A stretch of 64,000 bases of DNA from Thioploca sp. (GCA_012032555.1 JAAUSR010000007.1:23820-87819), one strand, 5' to 3'. Shown: positions 27,128 through 37,290, counted from the first letter of the stretch. Translations and numbers: made by a program. Notes: generated by a model from the sequence alone, not told the origin.

Positions 27128-28324
27128 TTAATTAATGACGATCTCAGTCATCATACCACCGAAATCTTCAGTATTATTACTTAGATAATTCAAATTAGTG
27201 GTATACAAAAAATACTGCCCGGGCGTGACATTTTGGGTATCGAAGATAATATCTACGCTTTCACCACTACCTAAAGTAACTGAATTGGTTTGGTAATATA
27301 AATTTTTACCATCTGGACCTCTGAGTAATTTTGCGTCTTTACCAACGATTTGCATAGGAATCCCTAGACTGGCTAGCGTGTAAAATTCAGTGACGTTAAG
27401 ATTAGAAAGACGTAATAATATTCTTTTACCTTGATTAGCCGTAATCAACGAACTCTGTTTTTGCGATACCTTACCCCCATTTTTTGAGGGTGCCGGTAAA
27501 GCAGTTGAAATGATGGTGTCTGGATAACCGCGCCCATTTAACATCGGATAAGTATCTTTCATATGGGCAAATGGTAATGGCTGAACTGCTTCGCTGGCAT
27601 CATGAAATTCTGGATCGAATGAGCCCATTTGAATCGCAAAATCAACATCATAACCGGTTGAACCATCACCATCGTTGTAAGCAAATTGAGTATAAGTTTT
27701 ACCCTGATAAGTAAATGGTGTACCGTTTTGTGCCGGCTTAACATAAAGATTACCGAGCATTCCCATTTGCATATGCTCAGTCGCTTCGACGTGACAATGG
27801 TACATAAAAGTACCGGGATCGTTAACTTTGTAATAATAGGTAAAACTAGCTCCCATTTTAATCGCCAAAGAAGCATCCGGAACACCATCAAAAACGGGAG
27901 CAGCTTGAGGAAAACCATGCCAATGGATAGTATGGGCATCAAATAAATCTGGACGTAGCACCATACCGACATTAGTTAAGGTTAAATAAAATTCATCACC
28001 TTCATTTAACACAATAGCCGGCGATGGCATATTAGCGGAGAGTAATGCCGTTATCATCGCTTCACCAGGCGTTAAACCGGTGACATCTGCGAAACCAAAG
28101 ATATACATTTCTTTCCCATCAGCCATAGTAATAAAGCCATCACCACCAGACAAGTGCATACATTTGGCATGCGGATGGTTAGGATCAGGGGTATCGATTA
28201 CCGCATCACCATCGATATCACCGGGACATTGTACAAATACATTAGCCGATATTGGATTGACTACAAACAGAAAGGGTAACCCAAGCAGTAGGGGAACCAG
28301 ATAACCTCTACTTATAACATTCAT
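27128..28324 (-). CDS. Multicopper-oxidase-like protein with type 1 copper motif
   Basis: 398 residues, signal peptide ending near ISA (27). Domain 1 has HTIHWHG (H131, H134, H136) and YHCHVEATEHMQMGM (H176, C177, H178, H184, M187/M189), i.e. a type 1 copper site plus two H-x-H pairs. Domain 2 (about 235-398) shows no ligands. The remaining two H-x-H motifs needed for a trinuclear cluster are found only in the neighbouring protein. A calcium-loop-like DIDGDAVIDTPDP segment is at 37-49. First oxidase gene after the giant beta-helix protein, in the same direction. Confidence 0.8.
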   Translation of the reverse strand: MNVISRGYLVPLLLGLPFLFVVNPISANVFVQCPGDIDGDAVIDTPDPNHPHAKCMHLSGGDGFITMADGKEMYIFGFADVTGLTPGEAMITALLSANMPSPAIVLNEGDEFYLTLTNVGMVLRPDLFDAHTIHWHGFPQAAPVFDGVPDASLAIKMGASFTYYYKVNDPGTFMYHCHVEATEHMQMGMLGNLYVKPAQNGTPFTYQGKTYTQFAYNDGDGSTGYDVDFAIQMGSFDPEFHDASEAVQPLPFAHMKDTYPMLNGRGYPDTIISTALPAPSKNGGKVSQKQSSLITANQGKRILLRLSNLNVTEFYTLASLGIPMQIVGKDAKLLRGPDGKNLYYQTNSVTLGSGESVDIIFDTQNVTPGQYFLYTTNLNYLSNNTEDFGGMMTEIVIN

Positions 28325-28397
28325 AATATAACTCCTTGAAATAACTATTTTATGTTCATGTTACCCAGTCACTGAGTAACATGAATCAGATAAAACA

Positions 28398-31300
28398 CTA
28401 TGGATAAGGCACTGCTACGGTGACTGAATCCCGGATTGAACTGGTTAAAGTAATACTCTCTGGTCGGGAACTGATACCTGTAAAAGTACCAGAATATTTA
28501 TTTTGTGCACGTAAATACTTTAACGTGCCCAGAGTAACATCAGGATTCTCATCATCATGTGCGATGACAGTTATCGTGGGTTCTGAATCTGGTGTCGCAT
28601 TAGAAACCGCCTTGATAATGAGTTTATTGGTATTTTTATTATACCTAATCGACTCAACTGTAATTATTTCTGGAATAGTAATGCCTTTCTGACTGGGTTC
28701 ACCCCAATTGCCAGCGGCATCCCGACTGCGAATTAAAAGGGTTTGAGTACCCATGGGTAAACTTGACGCCATAATATCCACACCGACTTCTTCCTCGACA
28801 GAGAGAAAATTGCCGGCTAGGGGCAAAAGTGCTTGAGGTTCTTCGTCATCTATCCACCATTCTACCGCAGTAATCTTAGAATTACCGCTTGCCGTATCAC
28901 TGGCAGTAGCTGTCAACTGGAACGCCCTTTTTTGATCAATCCAAATCATCATAATATCCAGTGTAGCTGGTCCCACGCTATCAAAGTTACCGGTTTCATC
29001 AGCACCTCTATCTGCGCCACTACCTCTAGGACGTGGTTCTTCATCAAAATCTTTAGCCAATTGGGTAAAATTAGCTAAAATACTACCCTCACCGGTATCC
29101 ACTGCTGGAGAGTTAGTTTGGATATGATAATCGCCGACTAAACTGAGTGGTCCAAACTGAACATCAATGAAGTTACCGCCTTCATCAACCCCTGGAGTTG
29201 CTTGAATCGTATTATCTGCTGGTGTAATGATCGAACTTCGACCACCATTGAAGTATCCATTCACAAAAACTGGATCAGCACTAATATTACTGGCATCATA
29301 ACCAGTGGTATCAGTCAAAATGCTCGATTGAGGGTTAAGCATATCGGTGGTACCGAGTACAGCCAGATCAGCATAAACGGGTGCTTCTCCTAAACCAATA
29401 TTGGGTATTAAACCAAAATCACCCTCATTAGTTAAGAGCCAATAGAAAGAGCGATTATGCCAAATAATATTATTAATCAACTGAGGATTAGCGAAAGTTT
29501 GAGCGGTACTGACTGCAAAGGCTTGCTGTAAAGCATTGCTGTGTACTCGTGACACGATACCGGCGGGTTGCGGTAGCGATTCACTCGTACTGCCTGGTAC
29601 AAAGGCTTCACGAGCCGTTGCGGTACTGTCATTATGGGCAATGGTATTATGGATTATCCTAACTGCTGCCGCATCTTGCATGGCAATACCACCACCCGCT
29701 AATCCCGTCAGGTTATTCGCAATCATATTATTAAACAGATTGATTTGATACCAAGCACTTTGATTATTAGGATTAGCTTGAACATCCTGACCATTGATAC
29801 GTTCAAGATAAATACCGCCTCCGTCACCGGCACCCGCTAAGTTACCTAAAATCAAATTACTATCAATAGTTACGGTACCACTTCCTGGCGTTAGGGTTTG
29901 ACCCACCAATGGGACATTACCTCTGATCACGATACCGCCACCAGAAACAGCAATACCTTGATTAAAGGATTGATTGAAGATAATGGTATTGTGCCCAATG
30001 AATCCTTGATCATTTAAACCAGTATGACCAATGCCAGCACCACTACCAGTTGTAAAATTACCGCAAATAAAATTGCCTGTGATTTCATAGTTATCGGTAC
30101 CATTGCAGATGGAAATTCCTCCACCGACTTGATTCAAGCCGGCATTTTGCGCAATATGATTATGGTGAATATGGATATTATCATTTTGAGCATCAACATA
30201 GGCTGAACCGATTGTTAAGGTCGGATGACCCACGCGAATGCCTCCACCAAAGGTACCATTATTACCCACAATGCGGTTGTTGCTCATTTCCAGATAGTTA
30301 GCGTAACTATTAACAAAAATAGCACCGCCAACATCCGCTCCTATAATAGTTAGTCCATCAATCCGTGCATTATTAGGGCTTGCTTGGAAACGACGACCAC
30401 CGGTTTGTTTGGCTACCACAGCGATACCGGCACCTTCTTCAGTAACAAAAGTGCCCAATTGTCCCGGTAAGAGGTCAATTTGCCCGTTGTTAACTAAATT
30501 AGTCATGCGATTTCGCCATTGTTGCAGCTTTTCAGCCGGTTTCTTGGAGGCATTAATCAACGTTGATCCGGCACCCCAACCCTGTAATTTAACTGGTTTC
30601 CACATAATGATCATTTCATTATATTGTCCCGGTGGAATTAAAATCAGTTCATTAGGAGCGGCTTGATTGATAGCGGTTTGAATAGAACCACCTACGGCTA
30701 CATAACGTGGTGCCGGACCACCTACGGTTACAGTCACACCGACTACCGTTGATTTTTGATTATCACCACGGGTAACCATTAACTGTCCGGTAGAAGTGCC
30801 CGTCGGAACTATCGCGGTAATTGTATTGGCAGACCAACTGTTGATAGTTAGTGTGTTACCGCCTAAGGTAACATTACCAGTTTGAGTACCAAAACTATAG
30901 TCGCGGGTAATTGTCAGCGGTGCGACACCATCTGGACCGGTATAAGCTGGATTAGGTACGCTTACCGTGCCTTCTGCTTGAATGGTAATAGTTTCTCCGG
31001 TAGCGGCAATATACGGACCGCCGCTGGCTGAAGTGACACTGTAAATTTTCGGGGTACCCTCGGGTAACTCACAATCAACCGGAAATCCCAACGAACCAGC
31101 AAAAGCAGAAGAGGCTATCACTGGGGTATCTAAATAGGTTGTGGTACCAGGCATGAAATTAAGCGTATAGCAAACTTCTCGATAACGCGGATTATGGTAA
31201 GGATCAGTAATCCACTGTCCTAGATTGCTTGGATCCGGGATGGGATCCGCACTATTCATGCACAATATTAACAAGTTAGGAGACACGCCGCTGGGGGAAG

Positions 31301-33866
31301 GTATATTCGTTGTATAAGTGGATGGTACCAAGAAATCGTAATGACCCCAGCGATCCGTGTAGACGCGGGATATTTCACGACCGGTCCAATCATGAATGGA
31401 TACGGGCAACCACGGTGGGGCAAATTTTTCACCGAAATTAGGCGAATTAACATCAGTTTCATTAGCAAGATCATCGAAAACTACCCCGGTGCCATGACCA
31501 GCAATTGGAACGTCGGTAAACAAGAAGAAATCAACAGCAGCATTTTTACCTGGGGTCAGGGAAATCACTTTATGGTCGCAAAGGTTTAACTTCTGACCCG
31601 CTAAAGAGGCTGGTTCCGGGAATAAGCTTAATTTATTGGGTACTTTATATTCTGTTCCTACACAAAAAGGTGGTAATAAATTAATCGGATCGGGTTGGTA
31701 TTCTTCCCCAAAATCAACGTTTTTATCTTGTGATTTTAATACCTCATAACCCACTGGTGGGACGATTTCAACCATATACAATCCTGACGGCAGTCCGTCG
31801 ACTTCTGAGCTACCTGAATTCATACCACCGGGGAAGTAAGAGGTAAAAGCATAACCGCCATCGAATACACCAGGACGTACCTGATTCCAAGTACGCATGC
31901 CATCATAACATTGACCATTGTTATATAATGGATCATTTGAATCACCTGGACAAGCGGTAGGTAAGGTGTTATCCCAACTATCGGTTTGGGTTTCGTTTAA
32001 TAATACATCGTCAGCTGTATTAGCAACGCCATCAGCACCCAAACTCCAAAGTTTTACCGTCACATTGGGAATACCAGGTTCCCATGGTTCTGCGACAGCA
32101 TATTGTGGATCATTTTCAGCACGGGTAACGGCATAATAAACAATACCGGATATACCTCCATTTTCACTGGGTTCGTAATGGGTTTTACCAAATTCAATGC
32201 GATTGGTTTGTCCCAACATCCCTTGAAAAGCTTCGAGTAAAACCGGTCCGGTTTCAGTTCGCGAGAGGTTATTACCGGTATTCGGATTATTCTGATTTTG
32301 TGGCTGAGGATTAAGCACTTCACCGGGCGCAACGGGACCACCATTATCTACGGTAATAGTTGCACCGGTCGCTTTGAAACGGGCAAAATCAACTTCTGCC
32401 ACTAACCAATTAAAAAATGGGAAAGCTTGATCAAAGGGTGCTGTACCGGTGATATCGGTTGGCATAGATTGATAGAGGCTACCGTCTCGAAAACGGATAT
32501 TAATATTTTGTTCCGGAATACCTTCTTCATTGTCATCCCGAAAACCATTTTCATTAATGTCATGAAATACATGCGTTTCCAAACGATTGAACCACTGAAA
32601 TACAGAAACATCACCTAAGGCAACATCACTATTACTGACTGAGACATTGCGTAAATCAATAATGAGATCGAGATACTGATCCCAAATCGCTAACTGGTAA
32701 TCTCCAGGTGGAACATTAGGGATAGTAAAAGTGCCATCGGCATTGGCTCGTTGTGCGTAAACGCCTTTATCAGCACCGGCGACCATATTATTTAAACCGA
32801 TCCAAGGCGTCGTATGCTCAAAAGGATTACCGTCATAGAAAGCACTGGTGGGTGGACGAGACAGATGCAGGTTAACGACTCGACCGGATATGTTATGACT
32901 ACCATTAAGGACACTGGTATCATTCATGGGTTGAACGAAACCAATCATCACATGTTGAGTCGGCGCGCCAAATTCTTGTAAATAGGGTGGTTCATTGGCT
33001 TTTACCCAAGCATCTATGGTTGGAGTTCCTTCAATCGTTGTAGTTTGAACCCAGTTAAAACCAGCTGGGGGAACAGCTTGAATACCATACTTACCCGGTG
33101 CGAGATTTTGGATAATAGCCATACCATCTTGATCGGTTTCAATGACACCGGTTCCTAAATTGACAATATTACCATTAACGTCGTAGGTTGTTCCCAGTGG
33201 ATTACTAAAAGCATCTTTGCTTTGTTGACCCGCAGAGATACCATATCGACCGCCGGCATCTTCTAAAAGCAGAGAAAAACCAGCTAAACCTTGTTCTTGT
33301 GGTAAATCTGGGGCATTATTAATTGGGTAATTGTCTTCAAATACAAACACCGTAATTTGCGCGGTAGGAACGGGTAATCGATTGAGAGTAACGGTGACTG
33401 TGCTTTGACCCGGTTTGATTGACGCACCACCAATCGCGTAGGCTCCAACTGCTTTAGGTACAATAGAAACAAAATAATGTTTGTTAGCATCTAGTGGAAT
33501 GTTGCTACTATCGGTTTCATCTCCCTTAGCAGTCACCGGCATATAACTGCGGTGAAATCTGAGCAGATTAGTGCCAATAACGCCTGGATTGACGTGATGA
33601 TTCGCATCCTCTTCTATTAACCAGCGATATTTGCTAATAGCGTTGCCATTGGGAGCAAGCACGTTAATGGTTAATGCCTGGGCACCGTTAGAAAAGAGGA
33701 TAAAATAACATAAAAACAAAAATACCCACGCTAAGCGCGCTTTAAGCGTTTCAGGGAATACCATGAATGGGAATTTCCTTCGGATAACTTGATGGGGTTT
33801 CAAGTGGGTGAATAAACTTCTTAATGAAGTTGGTAAAAATTGATATAATAATATATGCGTTATCAT
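28398..33866 (-). CDS. Giant secreted SdrD_B-like / TIG / right-handed beta-helix protein
   Basis: 1822 residues. The hydrophobic signal segment is at about 45-64 (ending NGAQA), so export begins after an unusually long n-region; an internal ATG at 33764 would give a standard signal, but AAAGG stands before 33866. Residues 65-900 hold repeated carboxypeptidase-regulatory/SdrD_B-type beta modules (PPGDYQLAIWDQ, DINENGFRDDNEEG). A TIG-like domain is at about 935-1050. A parallel beta-helix at 1058-1600 has repeated GGGI and NNxIxGN turns, and Ig-like modules end the protein. Probably a surface scaffold for the three cupredoxin proteins encoded downstream. Confidence 0.8.
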   Translation of the reverse strand: MITHILLYQFLPTSLRSLFTHLKPHQVIRRKFPFMVFPETLKARLAWVFLFLCYFILFSNGAQALTINVLAPNGNAISKYRWLIEEDANHHVNPGVIGTNLLRFHRSYMPVTAKGDETDSSNIPLDANKHYFVSIVPKAVGAYAIGGASIKPGQSTVTVTLNRLPVPTAQITVFVFEDNYPINNAPDLPQEQGLAGFSLLLEDAGGRYGISAGQQSKDAFSNPLGTTYDVNGNIVNLGTGVIETDQDGMAIIQNLAPGKYGIQAVPPAGFNWVQTTTIEGTPTIDAWVKANEPPYLQEFGAPTQHVMIGFVQPMNDTSVLNGSHNISGRVVNLHLSRPPTSAFYDGNPFEHTTPWIGLNNMVAGADKGVYAQRANADGTFTIPNVPPGDYQLAIWDQYLDLIIDLRNVSVSNSDVALGDVSVFQWFNRLETHVFHDINENGFRDDNEEGIPEQNINIRFRDGSLYQSMPTDITGTAPFDQAFPFFNWLVAEVDFARFKATGATITVDNGGPVAPGEVLNPQPQNQNNPNTGNNLSRTETGPVLLEAFQGMLGQTNRIEFGKTHYEPSENGGISGIVYYAVTRAENDPQYAVAEPWEPGIPNVTVKLWSLGADGVANTADDVLLNETQTDSWDNTLPTACPGDSNDPLYNNGQCYDGMRTWNQVRPGVFDGGYAFTSYFPGGMNSGSSEVDGLPSGLYMVEIVPPVGYEVLKSQDKNVDFGEEYQPDPINLLPPFCVGTEYKVPNKLSLFPEPASLAGQKLNLCDHKVISLTPGKNAAVDFFLFTDVPIAGHGTGVVFDDLANETDVNSPNFGEKFAPPWLPVSIHDWTGREISRVYTDRWGHYDFLVPSTYTTNIPSPSGVSPNLLILCMNSADPIPDPSNLGQWITDPYHNPRYREVCYTLNFMPGTTTYLDTPVIASSAFAGSLGFPVDCELPEGTPKIYSVTSASGGPYIAATGETITIQAEGTVSVPNPAYTGPDGVAPLTITRDYSFGTQTGNVTLGGNTLTINSWSANTITAIVPTGTSTGQLMVTRGDNQKSTVVGVTVTVGGPAPRYVAVGGSIQTAINQAAPNELILIPPGQYNEMIIMWKPVKLQGWGAGSTLINASKKPAEKLQQWRNRMTNLVNNGQIDLLPGQLGTFVTEEGAGIAVVAKQTGGRRFQASPNNARIDGLTIIGADVGGAIFVNSYANYLEMSNNRIVGNNGTFGGGIRVGHPTLTIGSAYVDAQNDNIHIHHNHIAQNAGLNQVGGGISICNGTDNYEITGNFICGNFTTGSGAGIGHTGLNDQGFIGHNTIIFNQSFNQGIAVSGGGIVIRGNVPLVGQTLTPGSGTVTIDSNLILGNLAGAGDGGGIYLERINGQDVQANPNNQSAWYQINLFNNMIANNLTGLAGGGIAMQDAAAVRIIHNTIAHNDSTATAREAFVPGSTSESLPQPAGIVSRVHSNALQQAFAVSTAQTFANPQLINNIIWHNRSFYWLLTNEGDFGLIPNIGLGEAPVYADLAVLGTTDMLNPQSSILTDTTGYDASNISADPVFVNGYFNGGRSSIITPADNTIQATPGVDEGGNFIDVQFGPLSLVGDYHIQTNSPAVDTGEGSILANFTQLAKDFDEEPRPRGSGADRGADETGNFDSVGPATLDIMMIWIDQKRAFQLTATASDTASGNSKITAVEWWIDDEEPQALLPLAGNFLSVEEEVGVDIMASSLPMGTQTLLIRSRDAAGNWGEPSQKGITIPEIITVESIRYNKNTNKLIIKAVSNATPDSEPTITVIAHDDENPDVTLGTLKYLRAQNKYSGTFTGISSRPESITLTSSIRDSVTVAVPYP

Positions 33867-34188
33867 GTTGCCTACCTTTATTAGTGAATAACTAAGGTAT
33901 TATGAATAACTAAGGTAAAAATGTCTTAACTTATTTGAGAGAGAATAGTCCTAATCTATTGAGGTCAGTTTCCTCGCTTAGTTAGAACGGGAAACTCTGA
34001 GATTAGAACTAATACTAACGCAATTATTATAATTAAAATCTAGATAATAAGCAAGACATTTTTTTCGTTATCCGTTGTTCAGGATAGCTTAACTCGATAG
34101 TTAATAATTGAGAAATCTTAGTTGATAACCCATTTAGTCGAATTGGTAATTGATAACTGATAACTGAATATATATTAAGGATATAAAG
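33867..34188. promoter_or_regulatory. Divergent promoter region of the copper/redox locus
   Basis: 322 AT-rich bases between the divergent beta-helix and SCO1 genes. It contains three TAACTGA-type heptamers at 34147-34167. No coding frame. Regulatory role inferred from position. Confidence 0.5.
34147..34167 (+). repeat. Three TAACTGA-type heptamers upstream of SCO1
   Basis: TAATTGA then TAACTGA twice, head to tail. The gene start is 22 bases downstream with AAGGA between. Confidence 0.85.
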
Positions 34189-34788
34189 ATGCCACAATTA
34201 GTTTTATTACTGATATTATTTTTAGTAGTGAAGATAGGGTATGCTCAAGAAGATCATTCGGCTCATCACGCGATGATGCACCAACAATCAGAACATTATA
34301 CTCGCTCAGTCGAAACCTACACTATTCCAGAGATAACTTTGATTAACCAGGAAGATAAAGAAATCGCTTTATTATCACTGCTTAAATCTTCTGAACGGGT
34401 AGCGCTCAATTTTATTTTCACTACCTGTACCACCATTTGTCCAGTCATGACGGCTACTTTCGCAAAAATGCGGCAACAGTTGGGTACCGAGGCGGATAAG
34501 CTCCTGATGGTGTCTATTTCTATCGATCCGGAACAGGATACGCCCGCTGCCTTACAAGCTTATGCTAAGCGTTATCAAGCTAACCCACAATGGCAATTTT
34601 TAACCGGTGAGTTAGAACAAATTATTGCTATTCAGAAAGCATTTAACACCTATACCGGTAATAAAATGAATCATCGTCCCCTGACCTTTTTCAAACAACC
34701 TAATCAAGCTAATCAGTGGATACGAATCGATGGCTTAGCGAGTAGTGCTGACTTGGCTAAAGAATACCGTAGCTTATTGGCTAAATAG
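34189..34788 (+). CDS. SCO1/SenC-family copper chaperone
   Basis: 199 residues with signal peptide (LVLLLILFLVVKIGYA). Thioredoxin-like SCO1 fold with the copper ligands Cys80 and Cys84 in TTCTTICPVM and His162 in NKMNHRPLTFF, in the usual order. An additional His/Met-rich segment (HSAHHAMMHQQSEH) at 23-36 may bind copper. SCO1 proteins load copper into cytochrome oxidase or other cuproproteins; here the divergent cupredoxin cluster is the obvious candidate client. Three bases separate it from the next gene. Confidence 0.88.
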   Translation: MPQLVLLLILFLVVKIGYAQEDHSAHHAMMHQQSEHYTRSVETYTIPEITLINQEDKEIALLSLLKSSERVALNFIFTTCTTICPVMTATFAKMRQQLGTEADKLLMVSISIDPEQDTPAALQAYAKRYQANPQWQFLTGELEQIIAIQKAFNTYTGNKMNHRPLTFFKQPNQANQWIRIDGLASSADLAKEYRSLLAK

Positions 34789-34790
34789 AT

Positions 34791-36542
34791 TTGGAGATGA
34801 GTACAGCCATTTTCCTAGGACTCCGATGTAGCATGATACTAGTGGGATTAGCTTTATTAAATACCCTAGTATCAGCCACTACTGAGCGACAATCTCTTCT
34901 GCCACTTTCCTCAGTTAGCCTGAATGAAGAACAAATCGCTTTAGGCAAACAAATTTACCGCCAGGGTTTTTCATCTGCTAACCATCCGGTAACGGCTATT
35001 GTTCAAGGAGATGTGACATTTGATGGTAGCCAGTTTACTTGTATTAATTGTCATCGACGCAGCGGAATGGGTGCGATTGAAGGTAATAGAATTGTCCCAC
35101 CCGTGACCGGATTGGCACTCTATAATTCTTCGGATTGGTTCTGGACTGATATTGAAAATTTAGCCACTCGCGATACTTTAACGGCTTCTCCGGCGAACCC
35201 ATTTTCCTTATCGTCAGGGTTAGCCTATAGAAAACGCCCGGCTTACACCGATAACACATTAGCTCAAGCGATTCGGGAAGGAATTGATTCAAATGGCCAA
35301 CCATTCAGTCCACTGATGCCGCGTTATAATCTAGCTGAGCAAGATATGTCAGCATTGATTGCGTATTTAAAAACGTTATCAACTCAATTTTCTCCAGGGG
35401 TCACCGAAAAAAATATTTACTTTGCTACTGTCGTGACTGAAGAGGTCAATCTTGACCAACGGCAAGCGATGTTAACGGTCTTAGAAACTTATTTTAAGGA
35501 AAAAAATGCGCAAACCCGTGATGAAACGCGACGACTCCAAACCGGCGCTTTTTATCATCGCTACAAAAATAAAGCCTATCGACAATGGGTTTTGCTTCCG
35601 TGGTTATTAACCGGGCCACCAACCACATGGCCAGAACAATTAGCTCGCTATTACCAACAGCAACCGGTATTTGCGATGGTGAGTGGTATTAGTACACATT
35701 ATTGGCAACCGATCTACACTTTTTGCGAACAACGACAAATTCCCTGTTTACTACCCAACACCGATTGGCCTAAGTTACCCGATAAACCGGATGATTTTTA
35801 TACTTTATACTTTTCTAAAGGTGTTAGCTTAGAAGCGTTGGCTATAGCTAAACAACTGGCTAGACATTCAACACCTACAATGATTTTGCAAATATTTCGT
35901 CCTGATACCGTCGGTGCAGCGGCTGCTCAAATGGTTCATCGTACTCTTTCCACAGCGGCTATCCGAGATTGGTCTTTGACGGCTACAACTAAACTGACTG
36001 TTAATTCTCTTTCTCATCAAGTGCAAACCAGTCCAACGAATATAGTAATATTTTGGCTTAGCGGTGATGAATTAGTCGAACTAACCGATTGGTCCACACG
36101 ACGGGAAAATTCACCGCAATTTTACTTTTCTGCTACGTTATTGAATAGTCAGTTTACTTTGATACCTCAATCCATGCGAGATAAAAGTTTTGTTGCCCAT
36201 CTCTATTCTTTACCCACCGATCTAAAACCACGTTCGCAAAGAATACAAGCTTGGTTACAAAACCGAAATATTTCCTTGATAAATCTTAAAATTCAGGATC
36301 AAACCTATTTTGCCAGCCTTATTCTAGGAGAGGGAATTATGCATATCAAACGGTATTTTTACCGAGATTATCTACTCGATTCCATCGATCATGCTGAAGG
36401 GATGGCTATTTTTTCAGCTTACTATCCACGATTAAGTTTTGGCCCTGGACAAAGGTATTTAGCTAAAGGTTGTTATATTTTGGAACTAAAAAATCAAAAT
36501 GATGAAGTGATAGTTAATAACAGTACGTGGATTGTACCTTAA
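34791..36542 (+). CDS. Cytochrome c fused to a periplasmic-binding-protein-like domain
   Basis: 583 residues counted from the TTG at 34791; ATG at 34797 or 34833 are alternatives, the last giving the neatest signal peptide. Heme-binding CINCH (C84, C87, H88) with the distal-methionine region in the domain 48-200 (LAEQDMSALIAYLKTL). Residues 205-583 look like a periplasmic ligand-binding domain (FATVVTEEVNLDQRQAML, VFAMVSGISTHYWQPIY, FYTLYFSKGVSLEALAIA). This suggests electron transfer coupled to ligand sensing. It forms a pair with SCO1. Confidence 0.78.
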   Translation: MEMSTAIFLGLRCSMILVGLALLNTLVSATTERQSLLPLSSVSLNEEQIALGKQIYRQGFSSANHPVTAIVQGDVTFDGSQFTCINCHRRSGMGAIEGNRIVPPVTGLALYNSSDWFWTDIENLATRDTLTASPANPFSLSSGLAYRKRPAYTDNTLAQAIREGIDSNGQPFSPLMPRYNLAEQDMSALIAYLKTLSTQFSPGVTEKNIYFATVVTEEVNLDQRQAMLTVLETYFKEKNAQTRDETRRLQTGAFYHRYKNKAYRQWVLLPWLLTGPPTTWPEQLARYYQQQPVFAMVSGISTHYWQPIYTFCEQRQIPCLLPNTDWPKLPDKPDDFYTLYFSKGVSLEALAIAKQLARHSTPTMILQIFRPDTVGAAAAQMVHRTLSTAAIRDWSLTATTKLTVNSLSHQVQTSPTNIVIFWLSGDELVELTDWSTRRENSPQFYFSATLLNSQFTLIPQSMRDKSFVAHLYSLPTDLKPRSQRIQAWLQNRNISLINLKIQDQTYFASLILGEGIMHIKRYFYRDYLLDSIDHAEGMAIFSAYYPRLSFGPGQRYLAKGCYILELKNQNDEVIVNNSTWIVP

Positions 36543-36678
36543 GCAGTTATTATCAGTTATTAAATAATAGCTATTTATTATTAATAATCGGTCAGTCGTT
36601 ATCAAATAACCGCTAACCACTATCATATAATATGAAATTTCTGTCGAAAAATATTAAATCATTAATTAATAGTTGTGG

Positions 36679-36692
36679 TAACTGATAACTGA
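36679..36692 (+). repeat. Two TAACTGA heptamers just before an unknown gene
   Basis: Two perfect tandem TAACTGA units; only CATT separates them from the ATG at 36697. Degenerate and inverted TTATCAG-type units fill the upstream 140 bases. Confidence 0.85.
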
Positions 36693-36696
36693 CATT

Positions 36697-37290
36697 ATGA
36701 CAATACTTAAGCCCAAATTAAAAGAAAAGGTTCATATTTTTTGGTTAGCGGCGACAGCAGAAATTTGCCAAGCAAAATCGGACCGATTTTTTAAAGAATT
36801 GGTGAAACAATCCTTTCCAGATCAGGAATTGCATAAAACAACTTTGGCTCTGATAGTGGATGCGAGTGTAACCATCCAATATGCGATATTAACGGGTAAA
36901 ATTAAAGCAAATCAGCCCATTGTCGTTATTCAAGACTATTGCCTTAAAGTGTTATGGCCGGATCAACCCACCGATTATCATGACTATCTCAACTATGTCA
37001 TTCATGTTGCTTGGTTATTATTACAAGAATGTTTTGAAGAAATCGCTCACTTAGCCCAAGAGAAATTGTCCACCTATCTTGATTCAAAGGAGTTTAACAG
37101 TCAATATAATTTACCACCAGCGGATGGTTACTTAGAAGACGGTACACCAGTTTGGTCGGTGGCAAGTTTTGCTAAGAAAACTGGTCAATCGATTGCAGAG
37201 GTAAATGAGCAACTACAGCAGTTGTCAGCGGAAGAAGAAAACCCACTAGTGGTTATTCGGTCAACGGAAAAAGTTTTTACCCGTCACTAA
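36697..37290 (+). CDS. Unrecognised cytoplasmic protein
   Basis: 197 residues, no signal peptide. Basic start (MTILKPKLKEKVHIFW), mostly helical middle with hydrophobic faces (VIHVAWLLLQECFEEIAHLAQEKL) and an acidic-basic C-terminus (SAEEENPLVVIRSTEKVF). I recognise no family. TAACTGA heptamers end four bases before the start codon, and no Shine-Dalgarno sequence is visible, as for ptsN. Confidence 0.6.
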   Translation: MTILKPKLKEKVHIFWLAATAEICQAKSDRFFKELVKQSFPDQELHKTTLALIVDASVTIQYAILTGKIKANQPIVVIQDYCLKVLWPDQPTDYHDYLNYVIHVAWLLLQECFEEIAHLAQEKLSTYLDSKEFNSQYNLPPADGYLEDGTPVWSVASFAKKTGQSIAEVNEQLQQLSAEEENPLVVIRSTEKVFTRH

